Below, one piece after another: positions 9,901-15,947 of a DNA stretch of 16,069 nucleotides. Source of the DNA: Flavobacteriaceae bacterium (GTDB lineage: Bacteria > Bacteroidota > Bacteroidia > Flavobacteriales > Flavobacteriaceae); contig JALZVC010000110.1 in NCBI GenBank assembly GCA_023301205.1, positions 1 to 16,069 on the forward strand, written 5' to 3'. The notes beneath the pieces were generated by a model, which saw only the letters and a list, made by a program, of their open reading frames with translations, was not told the origin of the DNA and did no database searches. The translations under genes were made by a program, and so were the position numbers. Each line of letters begins with the position of its first letter. The stretch's first letter is position 1.

Positions 9901-11396
9901 GCGTATCTAACATTTGCTTCAAAATTAAACTGATTAAAAGAATCAGACACATCCACAACACCTTTAAAATCAAGTTCTAAGTTAGGATCATCAATAGTAA
10001 GATCTCCGTTAAAAACTGGGTCTTTTAAGGCTCCAGTAATTGCTATGTTTTGATAATTATACCCTTCAAATTCAAAAGAAGTTACCGTTCCTGTGACTGC
10101 TGTGTTTACAGTTTTTTGAGAAAATCCACTTCCCTTCACATCAAGATCTGCTGTAATTAAACCTAAAGAGGTTGTTTCTGTAAGTTTTCCTAAATTAAAA
10201 TTATCAACTTTAATTTTCCCCTCATAAGTAGCTCGGTCAAAATCATTAATCCTACCCATATTAAGATCAACAATCGCGTTTCCTACTAGGCTTTGAAGTG
10301 TACTCTTGGTCTTTAAGGTTGTAGAAGTTATTTCTGTATTTCCATTAAACTGAAAGTTCCCTAAAGGTTTAATCTCTTCTGGCAAATTTTCTCCTATTAA
10401 TCGTGGCATAAAACGTCTCAAATCATAGTAACTAGTTTTTATATTGTGATTTTTGGCCGTAATAGTATACTCACGTTCTTGTGAGATTAAGTCTTTCACA
10501 ATAAAATCACCAACTACCCTAGTATCTCCTAAGGAAATTCTTGCATTATTAAATCTAAAATCATTAAGTGTACCGTCAAATTTCCCGTCAACATATAAAT
10601 TTTGATTTTCACCAAACTCATTATAAAAAGTATTTAAGTCATTTGTCGCTAATTTACTATTCTCAAAAGTACCGTCAATATTTACCTTATTCATAAAGTC
10701 TGACATTCCTTCTTCTACGGTATAGTTAAAAATTAAGTCTCCTCTAAGTTTAGAATCATCAGTAAGTAAGGTAAGCTCTTCTAGTTTCAGAGCTTCTTCG
10801 GTATACGAAAAATTAGCCTTCAAATCACTAATAGTGAAACCACTTTGCGCTGCTAAAGACATACTATTAATTTGTGCTTTAACATCTATATCTACTAATC
10901 TAAAATCATCTGCATCTAAGTTCACCCCATCTAGCATTAAAATCTCTGGGGTATCTAAGTTTTCATCAACGATATAAACTTCACTATCTAGTAATTCTAA
11001 ATGATCTGCAAATAATACAAATACATTTGTCTGTCCTTTTCCAGTATTAAACTTTTGAGAAAAAACAGAAAGATTATCTCGTTGTTCGTCCTTGTAGGTT
11101 TTATAATGGAGTTTTGCTTTTGTTAAAACGATGGAGCCAAAACCTAAGTCATCACTAAATAAATTTTTAAAATTTAAAATGTCTGCCTGAATTTCTTTAG
11201 CAAATATTAACGTGTCATTGCGGTGATCACCAATGTAGATCTCACGAGCATCAAGTTCTCCTCGCCAGTTAAGACCTAATCGATTAATAGTAATATTGAC
11301 ATCGTATTGTTTATTAATACTATCTGTAACACGCTTAGCTACCTTAGTTTGTACAGTAGGGATAGATAAAACAATAACAAGTAGCACAATAAGCAC
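6993..11396 (-). CDS. tamB: TamB/YdbH-type translocation and assembly (lipid-bridge) protein
   Basis: This protein of at least 1467 residues has an N-terminal membrane helix, then about 1400 residues of repetitive beta-rich sequence, and ends in a TamB_C (DUF490) domain over roughly the last 400 residues. Recognisable C-terminal pieces are GSINWDGKPEKARLDL (near residue 1190) and ISTKISERLLINGSLGVP (near 1345). AsmA-like proteins of this type span the periplasm as a hydrophobic groove that carries phospholipid to the outer membrane, and TamB also works with TamA in outer-membrane protein assembly. The first standard start is GTG at 11396, but the frame stays open for 30 more codons to 11486, and these encode a Lys/Arg-rich stretch that would properly precede the membrane helix. 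The true start is therefore probably upstream, at a non-standard codon or hidden by a sequence error. No cysteine is seen. Confidence 0.93.
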   Translation of the reverse strand: MLIVLLVIVLSIPTVQTKVAKRVTDSINKQYDVNITINRLGLNWRGELDAREIYIGDHRNDTLIFAKEIQADILNFKNLFSDDLGFGSIVLTKAKLHYKTYKDEQRDNLSVFSQKFNTGKGQTNVFVLFADHLELLDSEVYIVDENLDTPEILMLDGVNLDADDFRLVDIDVKAQINSMSLAAQSGFTISDLKANFSYTEEALKLEELTLLTDDSKLRGDLIFNYTVEEGMSDFMNKVNIDGTFENSKLATNDLNTFYNEFGENQNLYVDGKFDGTLNDFRFNNARISLGDTRVVGDFIVKDLISQEREYTITAKNHNIKTSYYDLRRFMPRLIGENLPEEIKPLGNFQFNGNTEITSTTLKTKSTLQSLVGNAIVDLNMGRINDFDRATYEGKIKVDNFNLGKLTETTSLGLITADLDVKGSGFSQKTVNTAVTGTVTSFEFEGYNYQNIAITGALKDPVFNGDLTIDDPNLELDFKGVVDVSDSFNQFNFEANVRYAELNKLNLIKRDSVSIFAGKLEVNMAGSTIDNARGTINLKETFYQNERDNYYFDDFNIVSSFEGKKRTIAIDSPDIINGGISGIYTIEDIPNLFKNGLGKIYANYIPEEVTSAQYINYNFTVYSKIVELFVPALSLGENTKIDGSVSSDETKFKLNFNSPEILLYNKYLGNISVEVNNSNPLYNTYIEIDSVYTGVYDFKNVAIINKTINDTLYVRSEFAGGKKKEDIFNMALYHTINEEGKSVVGFSRSNIMYNENLWHVNKDDNRQNKFVFEDDFSTINIDEIKISHNEESIDLEGVIRDSTYKDFKVRFNDVNIGHIVPKIDSLRLDGNINGNLNFLQKGGAYFPDSNVTVNDVSINETEFGDLILYIKGNEDLTNYSINTTLVNNNVESISAIGEINVSGKSPQINLDLGLNEFNMTAFSPFGKNVITNIRGLVTGNAKVKGNYKSPDINGRLALKNSGLKIPYLNIDFDIENNTILNLTKGQITIEPTEITDVRYKTKGNLSGNATHDNFLDWELDLTVEAPKTLVVLDTPPVEDALYYGTAFISGSAAIKGPVQELVIDVEATTEENTAFKIPISETESIGDDSFVRFISPEEKEARINGVVAEVEEVKGLTLNFELDINQNAEVEVVVDQTNGSTLTGRGAGILLIEINTLGKFNMWGDFQVFSGNYDFRYGGLVQRNIEVEPGGSINWDGKPEKARLDLRAIYKTKANPSLLLDNPTVNRKIPVEVVVDLKGELSQPELNFDIKFPRVSSIVRSELEYKLQNQEQRQNQALFLVASNSFVNDEFSGAGGIGGSLVSDQVSNLLGELLSDKDGKFDFGIDYRTGQNSPTAQTADQLGVSISTKISERLLINGSLGVPIGDVNDSSVAGEIEAQWLINEDGTLRLNFFNRQADIQFIGEDQIFEQGVGTTYTVDFNTFKELIFRLFNKKLSLEKQKEQELPVVPDDNSLPAGFGNIPEDEEKD

Positions 11397-11439
11397 AACA
11401 AGAGTTATGAATATTCTAACAAGTATTTTACCTAGTTTT

Positions 11440-11466
11440 TTGATAGCTTTTATTGTTTTACTTTTG
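11440..11466 (+). promoter_or_regulatory. Candidate tsaD promoter
   Basis: A Bacteroidota-style -7 box TACTTTTG (TAnnTTTG) lies at 11459-11466 with TTG at 11440-11442 as a possible -33 element. The spacing is 16 bp, just under the usual 17-23. Transcription would begin near 11472, about 22 nt before the tsaD ATG at 11494. The site lies inside the probable 5' coding extension of tamB. Assignment is by motif only. Confidence 0.45.
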
Positions 11467-11493
11467 ATACCAAATAATATGCCCTTTTACTAG

Positions 11494-12513
11494 ATGTTAG
11501 AAAACAAATATATACTAGGTATAGAATCCTCCTGTGACGACACGGCCGCCGCTGTTATTAATAACAGTAAGATATGCTCAAATGTTGTTGCAACACAGAA
11601 AATTCACGAACAATATGGCGGTGTTGTACCTGAACTTGCTTCACGTGCCCACCAACAAAATATTGTTCCTGTAATTGATCAAGCATTACGCCAAGCAAAT
11701 ATCGATAAAAAACAGTTAGCAGCCATTGCATTTACGAGAGGTCCTGGTTTAATGGGATCCTTACTTGTAGGCACCTCATTTGCAAAGTCTTTAGCCTTAG
11801 GTTTAGATATCCCGTTGATTGAAGTAAACCACATGCAAGCTCATATTTTAGCGCATTTTATTAATGATGGCACTAACGAAATGCCAAACTTCCCCTTCTT
11901 AGCAATGACCATTAGTGGAGGCCACACACAAATTGTAAAGGTCTCTTCCTATTTCAAAATGGAGGTCATTGGTGAAACGCTAGATGATGCCGTTGGTGAA
12001 GCTTTTGATAAGAGTGCAAAAATACTTGGATTACCCTATCCTGGAGGACCATTGATTGATAAATATGCTAAAAATGGAAATCCTAAGCGTTTTCCCTTTA
12101 CAAAACCTAAAGTAGGCCCTATGGATTTTAGTTTTAGCGGTCTAAAAACGGCAGTACTTTATTTTATACAAAAACAAGTAAAAGAAAATCCAAATTTTAT
12201 TGAAGAAAATATAGAAGATGTTTGTGCGAGTTTGCAATATACAATAGTTTCTTATTTGATGGATAAATTAAAAAACGCTATTAAAATTACTGGAATTAAA
12301 GAAGTAGCAATAGGTGGCGGAGTTTCTGCGAACAGCGGCATTAGAGCGGCACTTCTCGAAGCAGAAAAAAAGTATGGATGGAAAGCTCATATTCCTAAAT
12401 TTGAATATTGTACAGATAATGCAGCGATGATTGCCATTGTGGGACAATTAAAATACGATGAGCAAATGTTTTCTGGCTTTGATATTTCGGCAAATGCAAG
12501 AATGAAATTTTAA
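11494..12513 (+). CDS. tsaD: tRNA N6-threonylcarbamoyladenosine (t6A) transferase TsaD
   Basis: This 339-residue protein is full length for the Kae1/TsaD/Gcp family. With TsaB, TsaE and TsaC it transfers the threonylcarbamoyl group from threonylcarbamoyl-AMP to A37 of ANN-decoding tRNAs in the cytosol. Diagnostic motifs are GIESSCDDTAAAV (9-21), the metal-binding NHMQAH with His113 and His117, SGGHTQIV (141-148), PYPGGP (181-186), FSFSGLKTA (212-220), GGGVSANSGIR (274-284) and CTDNAAM with metal ligand Asp308. ATG start at 11494. It is head-to-head with tamB and followed after 21 bp by rsmE, so the two rightward genes are probably co-transcribed. Confidence 0.98.
   Translation: MLENKYILGIESSCDDTAAAVINNSKICSNVVATQKIHEQYGGVVPELASRAHQQNIVPVIDQALRQANIDKKQLAAIAFTRGPGLMGSLLVGTSFAKSLALGLDIPLIEVNHMQAHILAHFINDGTNEMPNFPFLAMTISGGHTQIVKVSSYFKMEVIGETLDDAVGEAFDKSAKILGLPYPGGPLIDKYAKNGNPKRFPFTKPKVGPMDFSFSGLKTAVLYFIQKQVKENPNFIEENIEDVCASLQYTIVSYLMDKLKNAIKITGIKEVAIGGGVSANSGIRAALLEAEKKYGWKAHIPKFEYCTDNAAMIAIVGQLKYDEQMFSGFDISANARMKF
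11505..11512 (-). promoter_or_regulatory. Candidate tamB -7 box inside tsaD codons 4-7
   Basis: Read on the minus strand this is TATATTTG, a perfect match to TAnnTTTG. No TTG -33 element is visible at the expected distance. A start near 11499 would suit a tamB protein that begins upstream of the GTG at 11396. The match could be chance. Confidence 0.25.
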
Positions 12514-12534
12514 CCTTACAAAGAAGCGAATACT

Positions 12535-13242
12535 GTGAACTTATTTTACCAACCCAATATAGCTGAAACGGCTTCCGAAATTATTTTCGCCAAAGAAGAG
12601 AGCCGCCACATACACAAAGTATTACGCAAACAGCAGGGCGACATCTTGTATATTACCAATGGCACTGGCACTCTTTTTACTACAGAAATCACTAGCAGCA
12701 ACCCAAAGAATTGTAAGGCAAACGTAATTAAAGTAGCCGTACAAGAGCAAATGCCCTATCAACTGCATATGGCAGTAGCACCTACTAAACTAAATGATCG
12801 TTTTGAGTGGTTTTTAGAGAAAGCAACTGAAATAGGAATTACCGAAATAACTCCAATTATTTGTGACCACAGTGAGCGCAAAGTAATTAAAAAAGAGCGC
12901 TATGAAAAAATAATAATTAGCGCTATGAAACAATCTTTGTCTTGCTTTCTTCCTAAACTTAATGACCCAATTTCATTTTCAGATTTTATGGTGTTGCCTC
13001 ACGGCGAAAATTTTAAAGGCATTGCACATTGTGAATCAGAAGGAATAAAAGGAAAACTTAAGAATTCTATAGTTCCAAACACGACCAATTTGTTGTTAAT
13101 AGGACCAGAAGGTGATTTTTCTACTAAAGAGATTGAACTAGCAAACTCTATGGGTTTCAACCAAATTTCTCTTGGAAATAGACGCTTACGTACCGAAACA
13201 GCAGCTATTGTAGCTTGCAGCACGTTGGCGGTTCTAAATTGA
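12535..13242 (+). CDS. rsmE: 16S rRNA (uracil(1498)-N(3))-methyltransferase RsmE
   Basis: This 235-residue SPOUT methyltransferase transfers a methyl group from SAM to N3 of U1498 in the 30S decoding centre. An N-terminal PUA-like domain (about 1-70, with SRHIHKVLRKQQGD) precedes the trefoil-knot SAM domain (about 74-235). Knot signatures are IGPEGDF (189-195) and LGNRRLRTETA (213-223). The region with SERKVIKKERYEKI and SAMKQS (114-134) is also typical. The start is GTG at 12535: no ATG lies between the tsaD stop and this point, and the MNLFYQP beginning matches the family. It lies 21 bp after tsaD, most likely in the same transcript. Confidence 0.96.
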   Translation: MNLFYQPNIAETASEIIFAKEESRHIHKVLRKQQGDILYITNGTGTLFTTEITSSNPKNCKANVIKVAVQEQMPYQLHMAVAPTKLNDRFEWFLEKATEIGITEITPIICDHSERKVIKKERYEKIIISAMKQSLSCFLPKLNDPISFSDFMVLPHGENFKGIAHCESEGIKGKLKNSIVPNTTNLLLIGPEGDFSTKEIELANSMGFNQISLGNRRLRTETAAIVACSTLAVLN

Positions 13243-13329
13243 TAGATTGTCGAAAACACCTACAAGAAATAAATTATTTAACCATACATCGTTAAAATAT
13301 GCTATCTTGCAGACATCAATTATCATTTA

Positions 13330-13366
13330 GTTCTTAACTCCCCCAAAAGAACCAACTATTTTTTTT
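13330..13366 (+). terminator. Possible hairpin terminator or leader hairpin after rsmE
   Basis: GTTCTT (13330-13335) and AAGAAC (13347-13352) can pair as a 6-bp stem around an 11-base loop containing CCCCC. A run of eight T follows at 13359-13366, six bases past the stem. An alternative pairing of TAGTT with AACTA (13354-13358) would bring the stem next to the T-run. It could end the tsaD-rsmE transcript or act as a leader element of the small ORF that starts 11 nt further on. The stem is weak. Confidence 0.35.
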
Positions 13367-13376
13367 AAGTGATTAC

Positions 13377-13553
13377 ATGTTACAAACTACTCTAGTATCT
13401 GAAAAAAACCCTATTAAAAAAAGGGATCATTCATTTTTCGTTGTAGGCGATATTTCTGTCCTGACTGCGTCAACAAAAATTGACTTAGATCTAAAGGCGG
13501 ATCATAAATTTTTCATTAATTCACTTTTTTGTGAAATGATTGAAAAAATCTAA
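13377..13553 (+). CDS. Small hypothetical protein (58 aa)
   Basis: This open frame runs from ATG at 13377 to TAA at 13553 in the otherwise empty interval between rsmE and the DUF4159 gene. The predicted protein is 58 residues, begins MLQTTLVSEKNPIKKRD and ends FCEMIEKI. It has mixed charge, with a basic patch near residues 14-18, a hydrophobic centre (HSFFVVGDISVL) and one cysteine (Cys52). There is no signal peptide and no family I recognise. Codon composition looks like that of the neighbouring genes. A weak -7-like box (TATCTTGC, one mismatch to TAnnTTTG) lies at 13303-13310 and would give a leader containing the hairpin at 13330-13352. It could be a real small gene, the remnant of a larger one, or a chance frame. 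Confidence 0.45.
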   Translation: MLQTTLVSEKNPIKKRDHSFFVVGDISVLTASTKIDLDLKADHKFFINSLFCEMIEKI

Positions 13554-13597
13554 TCATATTTTTCTATTTGCGCCTTGCTTTATTTACATTTGAGTTT

Positions 13598-14242
13598 ATG
13601 AGAAAGATTTTGGTATCCTTTTGTACGCTTTTTGTTTTTCAATTAGGTTTAGCACAAGAAGTAGCTGTTCTGCAATACGGAGGTGGTGGAGACTGGTATG
13701 GGAACCCCACAGCACTGCCTAATCTTATTCGTTTTTGTAATCAAGAATTAAATACTACCATATCTCCCAAGTCAGAAGTAGTAAAACCTGATAACGTAGA
13801 TTTATTTAATTATCCCTTTATTCATTTAACTGGTCACGGTAACGTATTTTTTAGCCCAGAAGATTTAGAAAATCTAAGCACCTATTTGCTAAGTGGAGGA
13901 TTTTTGCATATTGATGACAACTACGGTATGGATCAATATATAAGAAAAGAAATCACTAAACTTTTCCCTAATAGTCCTTTAGAAGAATTAGCCGGCAATC
14001 ATCCTATTTTTAATTTTAAGTATCCCTTTCCTGATGGGCTACCTAAAATTCACGAACATGATAATGGTAGACCTCAAGCGTTTGGTATTACCATAGAAGA
14101 AAGACTTGTTTTACTATATACTTTTGAGAGTGATCTAGGCGATGGATGGGAAAACCCTGAAATTCACAACGATCCACAAGAAGTAAGACTAAAAGCGCTG
14201 CGTATGGGAGCAAATATTATTGCATATGCTTTCGAGAATTGA
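13598..14242 (+). CDS. Exported DUF4159 domain protein
   Basis: This 214-residue protein has a signal peptide (about 1-19, ending LGLAQ) followed by one DUF4159 domain filling the rest. That domain family is predicted to adopt a class I glutamine-amidotransferase-like (flavodoxin-like) fold; its function is unknown. Conserved features include LQYGGGGDWYGNP (25-37), TGHG (78-81), GGFLHIDDNYG (100-110), HPIF (135-138), ESDLGDGWE (177-185) and LRMGANIIAYA (201-211). I choose ATG 13598 because it gives a clean signal peptide; a longer frame from TTG at 13568 would add ten residues before it. A -7-like box TACATTTG at 13585-13592 ends five bases before this ATG. The trmH-like gene follows 12 bp after the stop, so co-transcription is likely. 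Confidence 0.88.
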   Translation: MRKILVSFCTLFVFQLGLAQEVAVLQYGGGGDWYGNPTALPNLIRFCNQELNTTISPKSEVVKPDNVDLFNYPFIHLTGHGNVFFSPEDLENLSTYLLSGGFLHIDDNYGMDQYIRKEITKLFPNSPLEELAGNHPIFNFKYPFPDGLPKIHEHDNGRPQAFGITIEERLVLLYTFESDLGDGWENPEIHNDPQEVRLKALRMGANIIAYAFEN

Positions 14243-14254
14243 TTGCACCTTGTT

Positions 14255-14782
14255 ATGAGCCATCAACTTTCACATCAAGAAAACAATTTTATCACAAGAC
14301 AGTTTCCTATAACGGTTATTTGCGATCATTTGGAGAGTCCGGCAAATCAAGGAGCTTTATTTAGAATTTGTGAAGCTTTTGGCGTAAAAGAAATCATTTT
14401 TTACGGAAATACCATAGACATCAAATCTTCTCGATTAAAAAGAACCGCTAGAAGCACAGAAAAATTAGTACCCTACTCTTGTGTTACAGACCTAACAGAT
14501 GTTCTAGTTTCTTTAAAAAAAAATAACACACAACTTATTGGTCTAGAGATTACAGCAAATAGCAATGCTATTCAAGAACTTAGTATTTCAGAAAACACGA
14601 ATATTGCGCTACTAATAGGGAGTGAAAAACACGGCATTTCAAAGACGTTAATAGAACAGCTTGATGCAATTTATCATATACCTATGTATGGCACCAACAG
14701 TAGTATGAATGTAATACAATCTGCTGGCATAGCCCTTTTTTCATTGACTAATGAGCTAAAGATTATTACTATTGAACACTAA
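14255..14782 (+). CDS. SpoU/TrmH family RNA 2'-O-ribose methyltransferase
   Basis: This 175-residue protein is essentially a bare SPOUT knot domain, without the L30e-like N-terminal domain that TrmB/RlmB-type members carry. It uses SAM to methylate ribose 2'-OH in tRNA or rRNA; the exact nucleotide cannot be told from sequence. Motif 1 holds Asn31 and Arg37 (ANQGALFRI). Motif 2 is IGSEKHGI (121-128). Motif 3 is IPMYGTNSSMNV (142-153), which carries the invariant Ser-x-Asn. I prefer ATG 14255 over a TTG at 14243 directly after the DUF4159 stop, because the extra four residues match nothing typical. Its 3' end overlaps the next gene by 11 bp. Confidence 0.92.
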   Translation: MSHQLSHQENNFITRQFPITVICDHLESPANQGALFRICEAFGVKEIIFYGNTIDIKSSRLKRTARSTEKLVPYSCVTDLTDVLVSLKKNNTQLIGLEITANSNAIQELSISENTNIALLIGSEKHGISKTLIEQLDAIYHIPMYGTNSSMNVIQSAGIALFSLTNELKIITIEH

Positions 14783-15947
14783 AATACTTACACAACCAGT
14801 TCAAGAATTTATAAAAGACTATAAGGGTAATATTGCTAAACTCGCCTTTGCTGGAAGTCCTTTTCCAGATATTAGCGTTCAAGAACTAATACAACAAATA
14901 GAAGGTCGTGAAAAAGCCAAAAAAAAGCTAAACTATTTATTAGAATTAGAAAACAGCTATTTCCCTCCTAAATTAAATCTAGAACAAACCTCATCAGAAC
15001 ACACAGCCATTTACAAGGCTTCTTTAATAAAGTTAGGGACAATAGCAGACTTAACAGGTGGATTTGGTATTGATACGTATCATTTCTCTAAAATAGCGTC
15101 AAGTGTTTCTTATTTTGAGTTAAATGAATCTCTTTGCGCTATTGCACAACATAATTTCACGCATTTAAATGCCCAAAATATTTCCGTAATAAATAAAAGC
15201 GGACTGAGCATTCTTGAAGATGCTAAAAAATTTGCAACTATTTACATTGATCCTTCTCGTAGAACAGAAAGCAAACAAAAGGTGTTTTTCCTAAATGATT
15301 GTGAACCCAATATTCCTGAACATATTTCTTCACTGTTAAGCAATTGCGATTTATTGCTTATCAAAACATCACCAATGCTTGATATTCAAGTGGGTTTACA
15401 AGAATTAAAAGGTGTTTTTGAGATTCACGTTGTATGTATTAACAATGAGGTTAAAGAATTGCTTTGGCTCTGTAGTACTGATAATCAAATATCTGTAAAA
15501 ATTAAAACGATAAACATTAAAGCAGCTACTAATGAAACCTTCAGTTTTAACTTGGATGTCATAACTGAAACAAATTATCATTTACCACAAGAATATCTTT
15601 ACGAACCTAACGCAGCCATTTTAAAAGGTGGAGGTTTTAGTCATATTTCACAACAATTACAAATTGCTAAACTGCATAAACATTCGCATCTTTTTACTTC
15701 TGAAATATTAATTGATTTTCCTGGTAGGCGTTTTAAAATTGAAAAAATTATCCCCTATTCTAAAAAAGAAATGAAAGCGAATATAAGTGGTCTAAAAACA
15801 AATGTCACCACTCGTAATTTCACTGAAACAGTAGAACAACTGCGAAAAAAATGGAAGTTAAAAGATGGGGGCAAAACGTATCTTTTCTTTACTACTTTGA
15901 TAGACAATACTAAAGTAGTTATTAGATGTAGTAAGGTTTCAAGTTAA
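14772..15947 (+). CDS. Class I SAM-dependent methyltransferase with PG_1098 ferredoxin-like and THUMP-like domains
   Basis: This 391-residue protein is a Bacteroidota-specific type. An N-terminal helical region (about 1-80) is followed by a Rossmann methyltransferase core with SAM motif I DLTGGFGIDT (93-102), the acidic residue Glu117, and the motif DPSRR (160-164). The C-terminal part starts near YLYEPNAAILKGGGFSH (276-291) and includes FPGRRFKI, matching the PG_1098 ferredoxin-like domain. A THUMP-like domain follows (about 324-387). THUMP-type domains bind RNA, so an RNA substrate is inferred; it has not been shown. The start is TTG at 14772, inside the trmH-like gene, and gives the family-like N-terminus MNTKILTQPVQEFI. 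The 11-bp overlap suggests translational coupling. The stop overlaps the convergent cmk by 4 bp. Confidence 0.92.
   Translation: MNTKILTQPVQEFIKDYKGNIAKLAFAGSPFPDISVQELIQQIEGREKAKKKLNYLLELENSYFPPKLNLEQTSSEHTAIYKASLIKLGTIADLTGGFGIDTYHFSKIASSVSYFELNESLCAIAQHNFTHLNAQNISVINKSGLSILEDAKKFATIYIDPSRRTESKQKVFFLNDCEPNIPEHISSLLSNCDLLLIKTSPMLDIQVGLQELKGVFEIHVVCINNEVKELLWLCSTDNQISVKIKTINIKAATNETFSFNLDVITETNYHLPQEYLYEPNAAILKGGGFSHISQQLQIAKLHKHSHLFTSEILIDFPGRRFKIEKIIPYSKKEMKANISGLKTNVTTRNFTETVEQLRKKWKLKDGGKTYLFFTTLIDNTKVVIRCSKVSS

Noticed and set aside
11296..11493. 65-codon plus-strand frame ending right before tsaD
   Set aside because: It is antisense to the tamB N-terminus and its probable extension. 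Its hydrophobic composition mirrors the tamB membrane helix, so I read it as a shadow and not a small membrane protein.
13568..13597. Upstream TTG start for the DUF4159 protein
   Set aside because: It would add ten residues ahead of a complete signal peptide. The ATG at 13598 gives the expected short basic N-terminus.
14243..14254. Upstream TTG start for the TrmH-like protein
   Set aside because: It adds only four residues of no family resemblance, while an ATG is available at 14255.
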